Positions 1 to 11,960 are shown, counted from the first letter of the stretch. The stretch is DNA of 64,000 nucleotides from Erpobdella octoculata (GCA_963978895.1 OZ022241.1:26516073-26580072); one strand, 5' to 3'. Notes: generated by a model from the sequence alone, not told the origin. A program made the numbers and translations.

Positions 1-715
1 CCATGGCTGACCTGAAATATTTTGCACACTTGTTTTAAGGTGTTGCAGAATTTGCCGGTAATGTCCAACTGTTTTACCTGCAACTAGACACGATACCAAT
101 GCTATTACTCTGCCATGGTAACCAACGTGAATGGTAACATACTGATAGTACGGTTTTGGGATTGTTTTGAATGTGCCGTCAATGAAAACATCACGGCACT
201 GTTGTAATACACAAACATTTTCATTTGTTCCAAAGATAAGTAAATCCCATCCATTATCTTGTCGTAGCAGGAAATTATCACCATTCCAGGTTTCGGCCCA
301 CACACCACGTATGTTGACGTCATTGATGGTTCTTGAAATCCTGGGAACATCAGCTTGCTTAGCGTGGCTAACGCTGGACCTCACTGTATAGAAGTCTGAT
401 ACAGAATGACGGCATAGACGCAAATAACCACCTCTTGCTACTGTTGATGCTGTTGCATCATACGCTCTCTTTATTGGGCGCTATGGATCTTCTCTTGCCG
501 ATGTCTTGACAACTTCACGGAATCCGTCACGCTGAATCATATCTCCGTCATCGACAACAACGGCAGCATTGTCGTCATGCACGTTGAACTTGTTCGTTTT
601 GACAGACGCAGGACAAGACTTGCGCCAACAGGTCCAATTAATTCCTGTGAAGATTGAAATTTCTTTTCCTTCAGCCAACAGTTGAAACTTATTTCGGTTA
701 TAGTAGTAACAGCAC
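1..715 (-). pseudogene. MULE (Mutator-like) transposase fragment with zinc-finger N-terminus
   Basis: Read on the minus strand, one frame stays open from about 715 to the window edge apart from a single TAG at 481-483. The N-terminal part has a short Cys/Trp motif (NWTCWRKSCPASV) resembling the FLYWCH/WRKY-GCM1 zinc fingers found in many MULE-type proteins. Downstream comes a typical MULE transposase start: CRDVFIDGTFKTIPKPYYQY, with the DGTF aspartate at about 169-180, followed by GRVIALVSCLVAGKTVGHYR. The catalytic core should continue beyond base 1, so the element is cut by the window edge. In Mutator-like transposons this domain catalyses DNA cleavage and strand transfer. The in-frame stop makes this copy probably inactive. 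An unspliced domesticated gene cannot be excluded. Confidence 0.75.
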
Positions 716-754
716 AGTCATCAGAAAATAAAGTCGGCATGGGCATATACACTC

Positions 755-940
755 ATTAGAACAGTGTGGCAATTAGTTCCACATTTATGTTTTCACCAAT
801 GTGGACTTCATGTTAATCTACGTTAGCGTGGAAAGACTGCACACATTAATGTGGGGTATTTTATACCACAATTTCACAAACAGTGTGGGCTTACCACTAA
901 TGGTGTGTGGTTTCACTATTGTGTATCACGGTTCGGTTTC
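755..940. repeat. GTGTGG-rich subterminal repeat, probably the MULE end
   Basis: Upstream of the MULE frame the sequence contains several scattered copies of GTGTGG/CCACA motifs. Similar GTGTGGG/CCCACA-rich sequence occurs at 2,390-2,500. The two blocks may be the two sides of one terminal region that was later split by (TA)n and the hAT insertion. This is inference from the motif pattern; I did not find a clean terminal inverted repeat. Confidence 0.35.
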
Positions 941-1053
941 GGTTGTTATGTTATTTAGCGGTTTAGTTTTCTGATATATTTTATATGAGACGAGAACGGA
1001 ACAGAAAACTGGATCACTGACACTGGTGTTCATATATGCAGTGTATAAACATG

Positions 1054-1054
<1 letters not shown>

Positions 1055-1137
<83 letters not shown>
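1055..1137. repeat. (TA)n microsatellite
   Basis: Nearly pure TA dinucleotide. It abuts the left end of the hAT element at 1,138. With the TA tract at 2,193-2,315 it suggests that the hAT copy landed inside a TA microsatellite. Confidence 0.95.
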
Positions 1138-2700
<1,563 letters not shown>

Positions 2701-2846
2701 CCATTGAACTGGATAAAGTTCACTTTCAATTAATTAATTTATTTATTTTTGTGTGTGTAAAAGATAAAAGAACACATAGTGCCACTAATACTATCAAAAA
2801 CATTAAAAAAAACAAAATAAGAAAAGAAACATAAATTGCAAATTAA

Positions 2847-5187
2847 CTAAAAAAAGTTAGGAACCAATTGAAGACGAACGAGGTGTTCTTTTAAACGGGG
2901 TTTTAAAGCTTCTGAAGACTTGGTCGTCACAACACTAGGAGGCAAGTTGTTCCAAGTTTCCACTATTCTGTTGGTGAAGAAATACTTGACCCAGTCAGAC
3001 GAGGATGGAATTTTGTAAAGCTTGTAGGGATGACCTCTTGTACGGTGGCTTGAAAATTGCATCAGTGCCATAGTCAGTAGGGTGTCGACAAGCTGGTGCA
3101 TAATTTTATAGCACAGCGACAGATCAATTTCAAGACGGCGTTGCTTCAATGACTGCAGGTTGAGAACTTTTAGTCTATTTACGTAAGAGACGTTTCTGAG
3201 ACCTTCCAGTCTTTTAGTGAAAGATCGCTGGACTTTTTCTACGTCGTCACACAAATATTTTCGGTGAGACGACCAGGCTTCGCTGCAAAATTCATATAAC
3301 GGTCGGACGTATACACAAAAAGCCGTCTTCATAAGCTGCTTGTTGCGAGAGTGGAAGCATCTTAAAACTAAACGAGTTCTTGCTTGGGCTCTATGAATTA
3401 TTGTTGAAATGTGCTTATCAAACCGTAGCTTACTATCAACTACAACGCCTAAATCCCTAATATAGTCAACAAGCTTGAGATTATTGTTGTCAATAGAGTA
3501 TGATGTTACCATCGCATTTTTGTTAGTAGCTATTTGAAAAACGAAGCATTTATCGCTTGCAATGTTGAGCTGCCACTTAGTACTCCACTCTACAAGTCTC
3601 GAAACAGCACTGCTTAAGTCGTTATTGAGTTTGGTTGTTGAACGGCAGGAGTAAATCTTGATATCATCAGCATATAGTTTTGCTGTAACATTCAGATTAT
3701 CAAAAATATCAACGTCATTGATAAAAAGCAAAAATAAAGTAGGGCCTAGAAAACTGCCTTGAGGAACACTACATATTACAGATTTTTCTGGAGATACACT
3801 GTTGTATAGCTTTACACATTGACTCCGGCCAGTCAGAAGTTTTTGACCCAGTTTAAAAGGTTGCCAGCAAGACCATAGGTTTCTAGTTTAGTTAAAAGCT
3901 TAGCTTGTGAGACTGAGTCAAAAGCTTTACGGAAATCAAAGTATATAACATCCGTCACAGCTCTGGCCTGAAAGTTGGAAGTCCAATCATGTAAGCATTC
4001 ATGTACGTTCGTCGTGCATGATCTCTTTCTAATATTGATTTTTAGAAATTAAGGAGTTACTAATCAAAAAATCAATAATGTTGCTATTGACTATTCGTTC
4101 CATAACTCTACAGGAAGTTGAGGTGAGATTGGCCTATAGATGTTTGGATCAGTTGAAGAACCTTTTTTATGAATAGGCAAAACATAGGCTTTTTTCCAGC
4201 ACTGCGGCAGGACTCCAGATTTAAAAAAGTATTCAAATATTATACTTAGTGGTAAAGCTAATGAATTGGCGCAACGATTTAGTAACAAATTGGGTAAACC
4301 ATCAGGACCGGAAGAAATGCTAGGTTTTAGTTTCTTGAGAGCGTTTAAAACTATGGCCGGGCTGAAATCTATAGTCGTAAGTGGTGCCACATTGTCAGCG
4401 GAAATTTTAGAGCTGAGTGATGGATTGCTTCCATTGTCACAAGTGAACACTGTGACAAAAAAATCATTAAAAACAGATACTATTTCTTGAGGAGAGTTAG
4501 TGATGGAACCGTCAGGCGGAAGCAGAGCAGACATTTGGCTGTGTGGTCTAATAAGTCTTTTGTTAATAACGTTATAAAAGCTGCCTGAATTATATTTTGG
4601 GATCATTTCTTTTTCTTTCTTAGCGTGATAAGCTTTAATTTCAGTGGAACATTGTTTAGCAGTCATTGTATATTTTGCTTTATCGGCGTGACATGAGCTG
4701 GTTTTCCATTGTTTCCACAAACGAGCTTTCTTCTTTTGCATACTTTTTATGTAATTTGGGTAATGGACGCTTGAAGTTTTTATGGTCGATATGGAAGTGA
4801 GAGGAACAAACATTTGCACACCATTGTTGATAATTGAAAGCAGATAATTCCAACATTCATCAGTAGTAAAGTTTCTGGAAGTGGTTTGACCATTCAATAT
4901 TTGAAAGATACGTTTCGAAATCATCATAGTTAGCTTGACCAAAATTAAAGAAAGATTGTTTCTCATAATGGTGTTGCATTCCAGGGCAAGGGGATTTGAA
5001 TATAATAACATTATGGTCATTGGTACTTATAGGGATGGTTGACTACATGTAAAAATTAAAGTATTGGAGTTAGATAGTACAAGATCGAGAATATTTGATT
5101 CACTAGTAGGAATGTCTACAAACTGTTGAAAATTATTATTATTGACAAAATCTATAAAAGATTTGTAAATTAGGTTGTCTGGAACAT
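2847..5187 (-). pseudogene. LINE reverse transcriptase with end of endonuclease
   Basis: The 5,187-4,100 part encodes the endonuclease tail, a linker and the first RT blocks (YVLPIHKKGSSTDPNIYRPI). The 4,090-3,732 part, in shifted frames, still reads FDFRKAFDSV (motif A) and VPQGSFLGPTLF (motif B). The 3,731-2,847 frame holds AKLYADDIKIY (motif C, intact YADD) and the typical C-terminal thumb LRNVSYVNRLKVLNLQSLKQ. Reverse transcriptase copies element RNA at the nicked target in LINE retrotransposition. At least two frame changes show that this copy is dead. Its motif set is nearly complete, which suggests moderate rather than ancient age. Confidence 0.85.
5177..5187. repeat. 11-bp target-site duplication, left copy
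   Basis: GTCTGGAACAT at 5,177-5,187 is repeated exactly at 7,270-7,280 on the other side of the insert. Both copies fall at the same codon position of the LINE endonuclease, which fixes the insertion boundaries. Confidence 0.85.
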
Positions 5188-6245
5188 ATATATAGAAGAA
5201 ATATATCGGCCCGCCTGTTTATGAAGGCTTTTAGTAAGGCAGCCTAGTAGACCGGAGATCCGAAACGAAGAACTGAGAGTTACAACCGTATAGTAACGTA
5301 ATCAGATATTTTTAATAGAAAAAAAATTTTTTATGTACAAAATAAATTTTTAACTTTATAAAAATTAACACATTTTTTTTTATAAAACTTCAGTTGACAT
5401 TGAATTTTATTTGCGTAGTCTCTAGTTCGATGGTCTATTTAATTTATGTCTATTTAACGTCGCCCGTGTTATCGGTAAATTAGAATTGTATATTTTTTTA
5501 TGTCGGATATCGCGTTAAATTAAAATAAAGCTCATATCAACGGTAAGGTTTCCCACGGACGGCCCGTGCCGAAAAATAATCGTATTATTTTTATTTTGTC
5601 ACAATAACATAAAAAAACAAATTTAATACCAATTTTAAATTAAAAAAAAAACCTTTATCGTAATTTGAGAGACTTTGAAAACGTAAGTAGTACCCTTCCA
5701 AGCCCTATTTACATCGTAGTTGTGAGTGGTGAGGTACGATGATCGTATGAATGAAATGAATAAAAAATTAATAAAATTAGTTTATAATAAAATTTTATTT
5801 AAAAAACAAACTATCAGTTGTAAATAAAAATTCCATTAAAATTTTAAAACTCACCGCCCGGTAACTCGGGACGGTTTGCAAGAAGTAAGAAAATTGGAAA
5901 TTATTAAACTAAGTTAACTTCTTTAAATAAACAAAATTTCAAATTTTTAATGAAGAAAAACTAAAAATTAAATGTTAAAAAAAGTAGTTTATTCGAAGCA
6001 ACGTCGAAATTTGAATATTTGTAAGCGAACATTGTGTATTTGCGTCGTTTAAACTTTTCCTTCAAATCCTTTGTTTAAACTTTTCCTTAAAACTCAAACG
6101 TACATAAATTATATTTATTTTTTTAAATGACATTTTCCCATTTTAAATAAATTACTTATACTAATTATCATAATTTTTAAACTAGTGTTTACTTTTAATC
6201 GTGTTTATAGTTAATTATAGCCGAGAATTATGTATTAATCCGCCG

Positions 6246-6395
6246 GTGCCCAGACATTTCCCCCCCCCCGGACATTCCCCCCCCCCGGACATTTCCCCCC
6301 CCCCCCCCCGGACATTTCCCCCCCCGGACATTTCCCCCCCCCCCGGACATTTCCCCCCCCGGGGTAGGACAATTCCCCCCTCCCGGGTAGGACAT
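6246..6395. repeat. Tandem (GGACATTTCCCCCCCCC)n array, left arm
   Basis: About seven or eight units of GGACATT followed by a run of 6-12 C. The same unit in inverted orientation occupies 6,896-7,022, giving the transposon a long foldback potential. The strand with G runs could also form quadruplexes (inference). Confidence 0.9.
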
Positions 6396-6459
6396 TAATC
6401 AATTTTATTAAGTCCCCCTTTCTAAGACATTTCAAAGACATTTGATATTTTCAGCCGTT

Positions 6460-6650
6460 CTTTGCATAGAAATGTAGGGTTAGGGTTAGGGTTAGGGTTA
6501 CGACGAAGCAATGGCGTCAACCTCAGCCGTTCTTTGCATAGAAATGTAGGGTTAGGACGAAGCAATAGCGTCAACCTCAGCCGTTCTTTGCATAGAAATG
6601 TAGGGTTAGGGTTAGGGTTAGGACGAAGCAATTGCGTCAACCTCAATCCT
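6460..6650. repeat. Tandem repeat with (TTAGGG)n cores
   Basis: Three units of roughly 60-75 bp, each with CAGCCGTTCTTTGCATAGAA followed by ATGTAGGGTTAGGG and ending GACGAAGCAAT-GCGTCAACCT. The number of TTAGGG hexamers per unit varies (about 3, 1 and 3). These are short interstitial telomere-like blocks inside a transposon, not a telomere. Confidence 0.85.
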
Positions 6651-6895
6651 AAGGGAGGCTCGAGGAGAACCACCAGCCAAGAGAGTGAAGCGATCGACGA
6701 AGGCGCTTCAATTGGCTCTTTTTTCGCTAACGGATGCACGCCGAAAAAACATAAAAACATTGGAAGATGTCCTAGAGGGTCTAGGACACATTATTCGTTT
6801 TAACAATATTTAACTCTGGCAAACCAATAACCAATAAATGTTTAATAATTTAAAAAGGTGTTTGTGTTTCTTAGAAAAACTACTACATAACCAAA

Positions 6896-7022
6896 GGGGG
6901 GGAAATGTCCGGGGGGGGGGAAATGTCCGGGGGGGGGGGGGGGAAATGTCCTAGGGTCTGTCGGGGGGGGGGGGGGGGGAAATGTCCGGGGGGGGGGAAA
7001 CGTCCGGGGGGGGGGGGAAATG
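6896..7022. repeat. Tandem (GGGGGGGAAATGTCC)n array, right arm
   Basis: Inverted counterpart of the 6,246-6,395 array, with units of 8-17 G followed by AAATGTCC or AACGTCC. Confidence 0.9.
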
Positions 7023-7269
7023 TCCTACATTCAATCCGCCACACGGGCCGTCCGTGGGAAACTTTACCATATCAACTACTTTTAGCTATAAGAGATCGAC
7101 GTTTCTGTTTCTTACAAACCGGAGTTTAGTCTCCGCTGTCGTACCAAAAATAGATTAATACAAATAATGAATATTCATGGTACCAAAAGACTCTAAATCG
7201 TTTTTTCGGAAGCCATCTTGGCATCTCACTCAAAACCTGCTCATCTCCGATATATTTATTCTATATATG

Positions 7270-7785
7270 GTCTGGAACATGGTAGTGTTTCCAATCAACA
7301 TCAGGCCGATTGAAATCACCAAGGAGTACTTACAACTAATTTGTTAACAGAGCACAAAGAGAATAAGCATTTTGTGCTAGTTAGAAAATAATCAGTTGCA
7401 GTAGCATCAGAACCGCCATGTCGGTAGTACCCAATAACTCTGCAAGAAGAGTCCTGCCATATCAATTCAATACATACTACTTCAATGGTTTAAAAACTCT
7501 GTGGAGTCATAATGAAAACCGTTTTCTATAAATAAAGCAACTCCATCGCCTTTTGATGGTATATCTACTCTATCTCGACGCACAACACTATAACAATGGG
7601 CTGATAGAACTATCTAACATATCAGAAAAGAGCCATGTTCCAGTAACACAAAAAATATGTGGATGAACTTTATCCATAAAATCATTAAATTCAGCAAGTT
7701 TGTTGCACAGACTTTTAATATTAGTTAATGCCCATGTCATTATGTTTGGTTTGTTGGGCATGACACTCCCAGAATGTCCACACAT
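7270..7785 (-). pseudogene. LINE endonuclease fragment (first half)
   Basis: The minus strand reads ALTNIKSLCNKLAEFNDFMD then KVHPHIFCVTGTWLFSDMLD. This is the N-terminal signature of APE-type LINE endonucleases, where a Glu normally follows CVT/ITE; here the position reads G (VTGTW), so the metal-binding glutamate is lost. Frames change further downstream, and GDFNRPDVDW (the catalytic Asp/Asn region) ends exactly at the insertion boundary. The domain nicks target DNA to prime reverse transcription. It belongs to the same LINE as 2,847-5,187. Confidence 0.8.
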
Positions 7786-7966
7786 ACCACTTGAACCAGC
7801 TTCCTCATATTTGCTTGTCGTACAATCAATTTTAGCAGAAATTGTTCTACTCAGTTTACTAACTGATGGATTTGACTTGATTTGTTTTTTTTTCTTTTTT
7901 CCATTTCTTTAAAATTGGTTGTCCATAGGACCATAGACAACCCATTTCTCGTTTCCCTGGGCTGAT

Positions 7967-8290
7967 TTACTGTTGGCTTCTTCCCACATTTTGCCTTTGC
8001 TCAATTGTGAGGTCTGGTTCCACTCTATATTTTGTTTCATTGGTGATGTTGTATTCTTTCAGTTTGGAGTTACCCTTTGCTTCCAACAGTTTTTCTCTTA
8101 GGGACCTGTTCTTGAGTTTTACTAATATTGGTCTATGATCAAAATTAGGATTATTTTTTCCAAGTCTTGTGGAGTATTCAATCATTGGTTTAATTTGGTT
8201 TTTATCTAAACCGATATCCTTAATCTCCAAAACCTTTACAACAGCAGCCATATCTTCCTCCATTCTTTCTTTTCGGTCAGGTTTGTTTGA
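7967..8290 (-). pseudogene. LINE ORF1-type C-terminal segment
   Basis: A 98-residue frame reads EYSTRLGKNNPNFDHRPILV, then KLKNRSLREKLLEAKGNSKL and a conserved-looking VEPDLTIEQR. The RLG...RPILVK...L..A/NSKLK...PDLT..QR pattern is what I know from ORF1 proteins of CR1-like and related LINEs, which bind element RNA. It sits directly 5' of the endonuclease fragment in the expected order. The N-terminal part is not recognisable. Confidence 0.65.
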
Positions 8291-8363
8291 TTCTTTGATG
8301 CCTCTGCATCAAACATAATGTATGCTTTTGAGAACATTATAAAGAGCATGTAAAATATTTTGT

Positions 8364-8404
8364 GATAATAATAATAATAATAATAACAATAATAATAATA
8401 ATAA
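8364..8404. repeat. (AAT)n microsatellite
   Basis: About 40 bp of AAT units with one AAC interruption. It separates the LINE 5' end from the foldback-family fragment. Confidence 0.9.
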
Positions 8405-8620
8405 CAGTTAATTTAACGATCTGAACACGTTCAGTAAACGACTGTGGTTTTTTGTGCGCGCATGTGACGTAGCAATGTCAATGACTTCTGCAGGTATAAA
8501 TAAATAATGGAAAGCTGTTTTTTGTGACGATTGCCTGACGACAGGCAACGGTGTTTGCATTTACGGAACTTAAATGGTATTAGTAAGCCGGCTAACTGCA
8601 GCATCGTGCAGTGCAAACAT
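8405..8620 (+). mobile_element. Fragment of the 47.7-49.8 kb foldback element (arm)
   Basis: CAGTTAATTTAACGATCTGA onward is a diverged copy of 47,850-48,025 in the same orientation. It includes the TGTGGTTTTTTGTGCGCGCA and TGACGACAGGCAACGG blocks. Together with the block at 10,125-10,200 it shows that a second, degraded member of this family lies here. Confidence 0.7.
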
Positions 8621-8751
8621 GGTGCAAACGCTATTGATAAGCAAAAAAATTACATATTTGTAATCAGAAAAATATGCTTGTAATTACCTGATATCGCCAC
8701 ATTCTGAGAAACTGAAAAAAATCATCTTTTTTGGTCCCGTTCATGTATGAA

Positions 8752-9857
8752 TAGGGGACATCCATTTATTATGTCAACGAAATATGAGGGGGTTTGAAGA
8801 ATTTTGACAATTGTTGACATGGGGGAGGGGGGAGTTTAAGATAAATTGACGTCAGCAATTTATTTTTTACAAGAATTAGTAAATAAAAAAATAGGAAAGT
8901 TATAAATGCATTTCATGCCGGTCAGTCAATTAGAATCTACCTACCCCCCAAAACATTCAACGATAATCGTAAACTGTGTCGTATTTTGATTTCTAATTAA
9001 AACTTAACTGTAAATTAAATAAATAAAACTGATTGACCTAAAATTGTAAGGTTAAACCGTAAGATCCCACACGTTTAAACTATTGTATTCATTCTTTGAA
9101 GTTTGACAACATGCTATCTCGATCGGCAAAGGCATTCAAGAGCCCTCAATATAGATCAGAATCTGTACTGTCCTTCCATTCAGTTGTCGTTGTTTGAACG
9201 TACCTGCAAAATTTGTTTTCTCTATGTTGCTTCACAAGTCACGTTGAAGAAGCATGTTCAACAGCACCGACAATGCGAATGCGATCTTGGGGCTAAGGGC
9301 TAGGCAATTACCACATGCTCCTCAACCGCAAAGAATTTGACCAAAGCGAATGGCTGCCAAAAGACAGAAAACTGATGGCAATTATTGCGCGTGGAAAGAT
9401 GTTTATAAGCGCAGAATGGTTAGATGAAGATGATGTTAACTTGTCGTGTGTATCGATTCTACAAGAAATTAATTAATCAATCAACCAATATGTTCATTAT
9501 AACAATAGAGGAACATTTGAATTCCCCATGGGAAAATGTTAGAAGTTAGAATAAAAATTCTCAATTTGTTCATGAAGTTCAAGTGTTGATAGTCAATTTG
9601 AAATCTGTTACGCAAGACTAAAAAACGGTATTAAAAACTGATTTGTAGAACTTCTAATATCTACATACGTACAATTCTATTTTTAGCATAAAAGCCAGCC
9701 GTATAAGATATTGTTAGTTAATTTGTTGTTTTTTTAGGGGAGATAAAATGTGTTTGACATAATTTTGTTACTGAAAGTTTGACCGTTGTTGACAAGGGGG
9801 AGGGGGTGTAACAATTTGTCTAAAAATTGTTGACATAATTAATGGACGTCCCTATAG
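8752..9857. mobile_element. TIR DNA transposon, non-autonomous
   Basis: The left end AGGGGACATCCATTTATTAT, followed by GTCAACGA, mirrors the right end GACATAATTAATGGACGTCC ending near 9,857. Both subterminal regions carry a GGGGGAGGGGG run. I know this kind of end (GGGACGTCCATTTATTA plus G-run) from widespread metazoan DNA transposons but cannot name the superfamily. I could not define an exact target duplication. The interior has only a short zinc-finger-like frame (next entry). Confidence 0.65.
9103..9303 (+). pseudogene. Short C2H2 zinc-finger-like remnant
   Basis: A 66-residue frame includes CKICFLYVASQVTLKKHVQQ-H, which has the C-x2-C...H spacing of a C2H2 finger with one clear His and a second nearby. 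Around it the frame is short and breaks at 9,301; weakly coding-like sequence continues to about 9,470. It lies inside the TIR element at 8,752-9,857, so it is probably a transposon protein relic. I do not recognise the family. Confidence 0.4.
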
Positions 9858-10124
9858 CGTATGATCACAGGCAATCATACTGGCGAAAAAAATTCAGATA
9901 TTTAGTTTTTTTTGATGATTTGCATAAGTTTAATATAGAAAATTGAGAAAACAAGAAAAAATAGATGAATAATTAAATTTTGAGTAAATAGACCTACGGA
10001 AACGAGACTTGACTTCTGCATCAAGTATACGTGATGGAATCGGTGTCAGGTAACGGTTGAATTTAATAATTTTACCAGTTGGTTTGCATAAGCCTAATAA
10101 AAAGAATATAGAAAACAAGAAAAA

Positions 10125-10205
10125 TAGCGCTTGATTTTCAGGCTAAATCGGGGATTAACGGACCTCGGGATTTATGAACCTCGGGATTAACGATATACAA
10201 TCTTG
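10125..10205 (+). repeat. CCTCGGGATTTATGAA minisatellite fragment
   Basis: Units of GGACCTCGGGATTTATGAAC and CTCGGGATTAACG, as in the arms of the foldback element at 47.7-49.8 kb. Confidence 0.7.
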
Positions 10206-11080
10206 CTAAAATGTCGTTGCATGTTAAAAAGTTTTATAATGTCGACTAATTTTATCCAAATTTTGTGTTTTTGGCGTGATTGATCATAGTGAAATTTGAA
10301 TTTATTTGATAAAATGTTTGATTTTAAACCCAATATTAGGCGAGAGCCAATCAGCGGGCTCAGTTTGAATGTTTTGACGAATAGGAGCACAGTTTACTGA
10401 CGCTAGCGTCGTTATGACCCCTTTTTTTAGCGGGTCTGCTGCACGATATTATTGCGGTCACGTTGCTCTTTGACACACCGTTGTTACCACTTTTTGTTCA
10501 TTCTTTACGTGCTCGATTATTAGGAGCGGAGTTTGGAAGGAAGCGACGATGGTGCGTCGGCCGATGCATTCTTGTATTTTTGCGGGAGAACAGGCAATGG
10601 TGCAGCCAGAAATTTTTTCGGGGGCACAGGGGGAGAAACTGGAGTCTTCTGAAACATTTACCACCCACAAAAGTCAAGGGTTAACGACAGTTTCGGTAAT
10701 AATTAGTAACAAAAAAACCACAAGACATTTAAATTAAAACAATTTATTACAATATCAAATTCAGCCGTTTTTTCTGCGAAGAAATGTCGCTAAAAAACGT
10801 CGATGACGGTTTCTTCATTAATGTGAAGGTTGCGATTGATGGTCTTCTGGGCAAGTCCATTCAGTCTTGTTCATAGTTGTTGTTGTCACCGGCCCCCTGG
10901 GAACAGGATACCGCATCGATTGACTTATTGTCGTCGTTTCCAGTTGTATTGCTTCGTAGATTAGAAGACGTGTAATCTGAAGGTTCTCAGCAACTTGGAA
11001 TTTGTCCTTTACTCCATGGATCGTCTATGCAAAAGTTAATCTCATTCTATTATATGCCTATATATTATGTTTATATATAT
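10206..11080. other. Unassigned intergenic sequence
   Basis: No convincing gene. Around 10,600 the plus strand reads GCAGCCAGAAATTTTTTCGG followed by GGGCACAGGGG, a motif often found at DNA-transposon ends, so a decayed transposon is likely. The short frames here have no recognisable domain. Confidence 0.4.
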
Positions 11081-11520
11081 ACTAGCGGAGATACCCGGCG
11101 TTGCACGGGTTTTTTAGAGGTTTTTCTAATGTTTGTCTCTTTCTCTCCCGTTTCCTTTCCCACCTGCTTTCCCACTCCTGTTCGCTTTCCCGTTTTCGGT
11201 CGCTTTCCCGTTTTCGGTCGCTTTCCCGCTACCGGTCGCTTTCCCGCTGCCGGTCGCTTTCCCGCTGCCGGTCGCTTTCCCGCTGCCGGTCGCTTTCCCG
11301 CTGCCGGTCGCTTTCCCGCTCCCGGTCACTTTCCCGCTCCCGGTCACTTTCCCGCTCTCGGTCGCTTTCCCGCTCCCGGTCGTTTTCCCGCTCCCGGTCG
11401 TTTTCCCGCTCCCGGTCGCTGTCCCGTTCCCGCTCACGTTTGCTCTCCCATTCCCGCTCACGCTTGCTTTTCCGTTCCCGCTCGCTGTCCGTTCCGGGTC
11501 GCTTTCCCGTTTCTATAATA
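11081..11520 (-). repeat. Penelope-related repeat family B, copy 1, with 18-bp minisatellite
   Basis: On the plus strand it begins ACTAGCGGAGATACCCGGCG and runs into about 15 units of roughly 18 bp (CGCTTTCCCGCTCCCGGT). Its sense orientation, judged by the GCTAGT-(TA)n end, is the minus strand. Because the unit is a multiple of 3, several frames stay open and give low-complexity Arg-Ser or Pro-Phe peptides; I do not regard these as genes. Other copies are near 21.6, 22.2, 29.7, 34.1, 50.9 and 51.4 kb. Confidence 0.85.
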
Positions 11521-11687
11521 GACAAACTAACCCACAAACATTCATATATATATATATATTGCGAATAAACTGTGGAATCAATAGCTTTTCGTTTAGGTGG
11601 CATAATTAATCCGATAGAAAGATTTGAAATTGTATTTTTTTAGCCAATTTTCAATATATGACGATGTTTTAAAGGAAATAGTTTTGT

Positions 11688-11691
<4 letters not shown>

Positions 11692-11750
<59 letters not shown>
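11692..11750. repeat. (TA)n microsatellite
   Basis: About 60 bp of TA, between the two halves of a family-B repeat. Confidence 0.95.
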
Positions 11751-11755
<5 letters not shown>

Positions 11756-11909
11756 TCCCGCTCGCTCACCCGCTCCGCTTATTTTGTGACGTATTTCAAA
11801 TTTTTTTTTTATATTTGATTCCCCTTGACTCTCAAGGTTGTGTGAAAATTTCATTACGATCGGATGAATGGTGTAGCAATGCATAAAGGCCATTAACATA
11901 CAAACATTC

Positions 11910-11957
<48 letters not shown>

Positions 11958-11960
11958 ATT
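11751..11960 (-). repeat. Family B second half, copy 1, plus (TA)n
   Basis: GTTCCCGCTCGCTCACCCGC, then GTGTGAAAATTTCATTACGA, TCGGATGAATGGTGTAGCAA, and a trailing (TA)n at 11,912-11,954. The same block recurs at 14,690-14,845, 22,000-22,145 and 51,786-51,940. Confidence 0.8.

Larger units (their letters stand above)
5542..7068. mobile_element. TIR DNA transposon, non-autonomous, 8-bp TSD
   Basis: The termini are inverted repeats: GGTAAGGTTTCCCACGGACG at the left and its near-perfect complement ending TTTACC at the right. They are flanked by the 8-bp direct repeat ATATCAAC (5,534-5,541 and 7,069-7,076). The copy of the host repeat at 46.4 kb reads continuously through this point, which confirms the insertion. 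An 8-bp duplication suggests hAT or a P-like superfamily. There is no transposase. The interior is made of inverted arrays of poly-C/poly-G units around a TTAGGG-containing tandem repeat. Confidence 0.8.
5188..7269. mobile_element. Unclassified short interspersed element, carrying a nested transposon
   Basis: This insert interrupts the LINE with an 11-bp duplication (GTCTGGAACAT). Without the nested 1.5-kb transposon it is about 550 bp. It has no coding capacity, contains blocks such as GGCAGCCTAGTAGACCGGAG and ends near CTCATCTCCGATATA. A second copy without the nested transposon is at 46,153-46,585, so it is a dispersed repeat family. A target duplication of this length suggests retroposition (SINE-like), but I found no tRNA boxes and no poly(A) tail. 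Confidence 0.7.
2715..8330 (-). mobile_element. CR1/jockey-type LINE, split by a later insertion
   Basis: Read on the minus strand, a LINE appears in the right order: an ORF1-like segment (8,263-7,967), an apurinic-type endonuclease fragment (about 7,785-7,270), then, after a 2.1-kb foreign insert (5,188-7,269), the rest of the endonuclease, the reverse transcriptase and a C-terminal thumb region ending at 2,847. The 3' tail is an A/T-rich run near 2,720-2,760. When the insert and one copy of its 11-bp target duplication are removed, the endonuclease frame reads straight across (GDFNRPDVDWKHYHVPDN then LIYKSFIDFV). I place it in the CR1/jockey group from its RT motifs; the exact clade is not settled. 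Confidence 0.85.

Noticed and set aside
6475..6640. Telomere
   Set aside because: Only a few TTAGGG units within a tandem repeat inside a transposon, with ordinary sequence on both sides.
11027..11609. Arg-Ser-rich and Gly-Lys-rich open frames that look like SR or low-complexity proteins
   Set aside because: Produced by the 18-bp minisatellite of repeat family B on both strands; the same happens at 21.6-22.0 and 50.9-51.7 kb.
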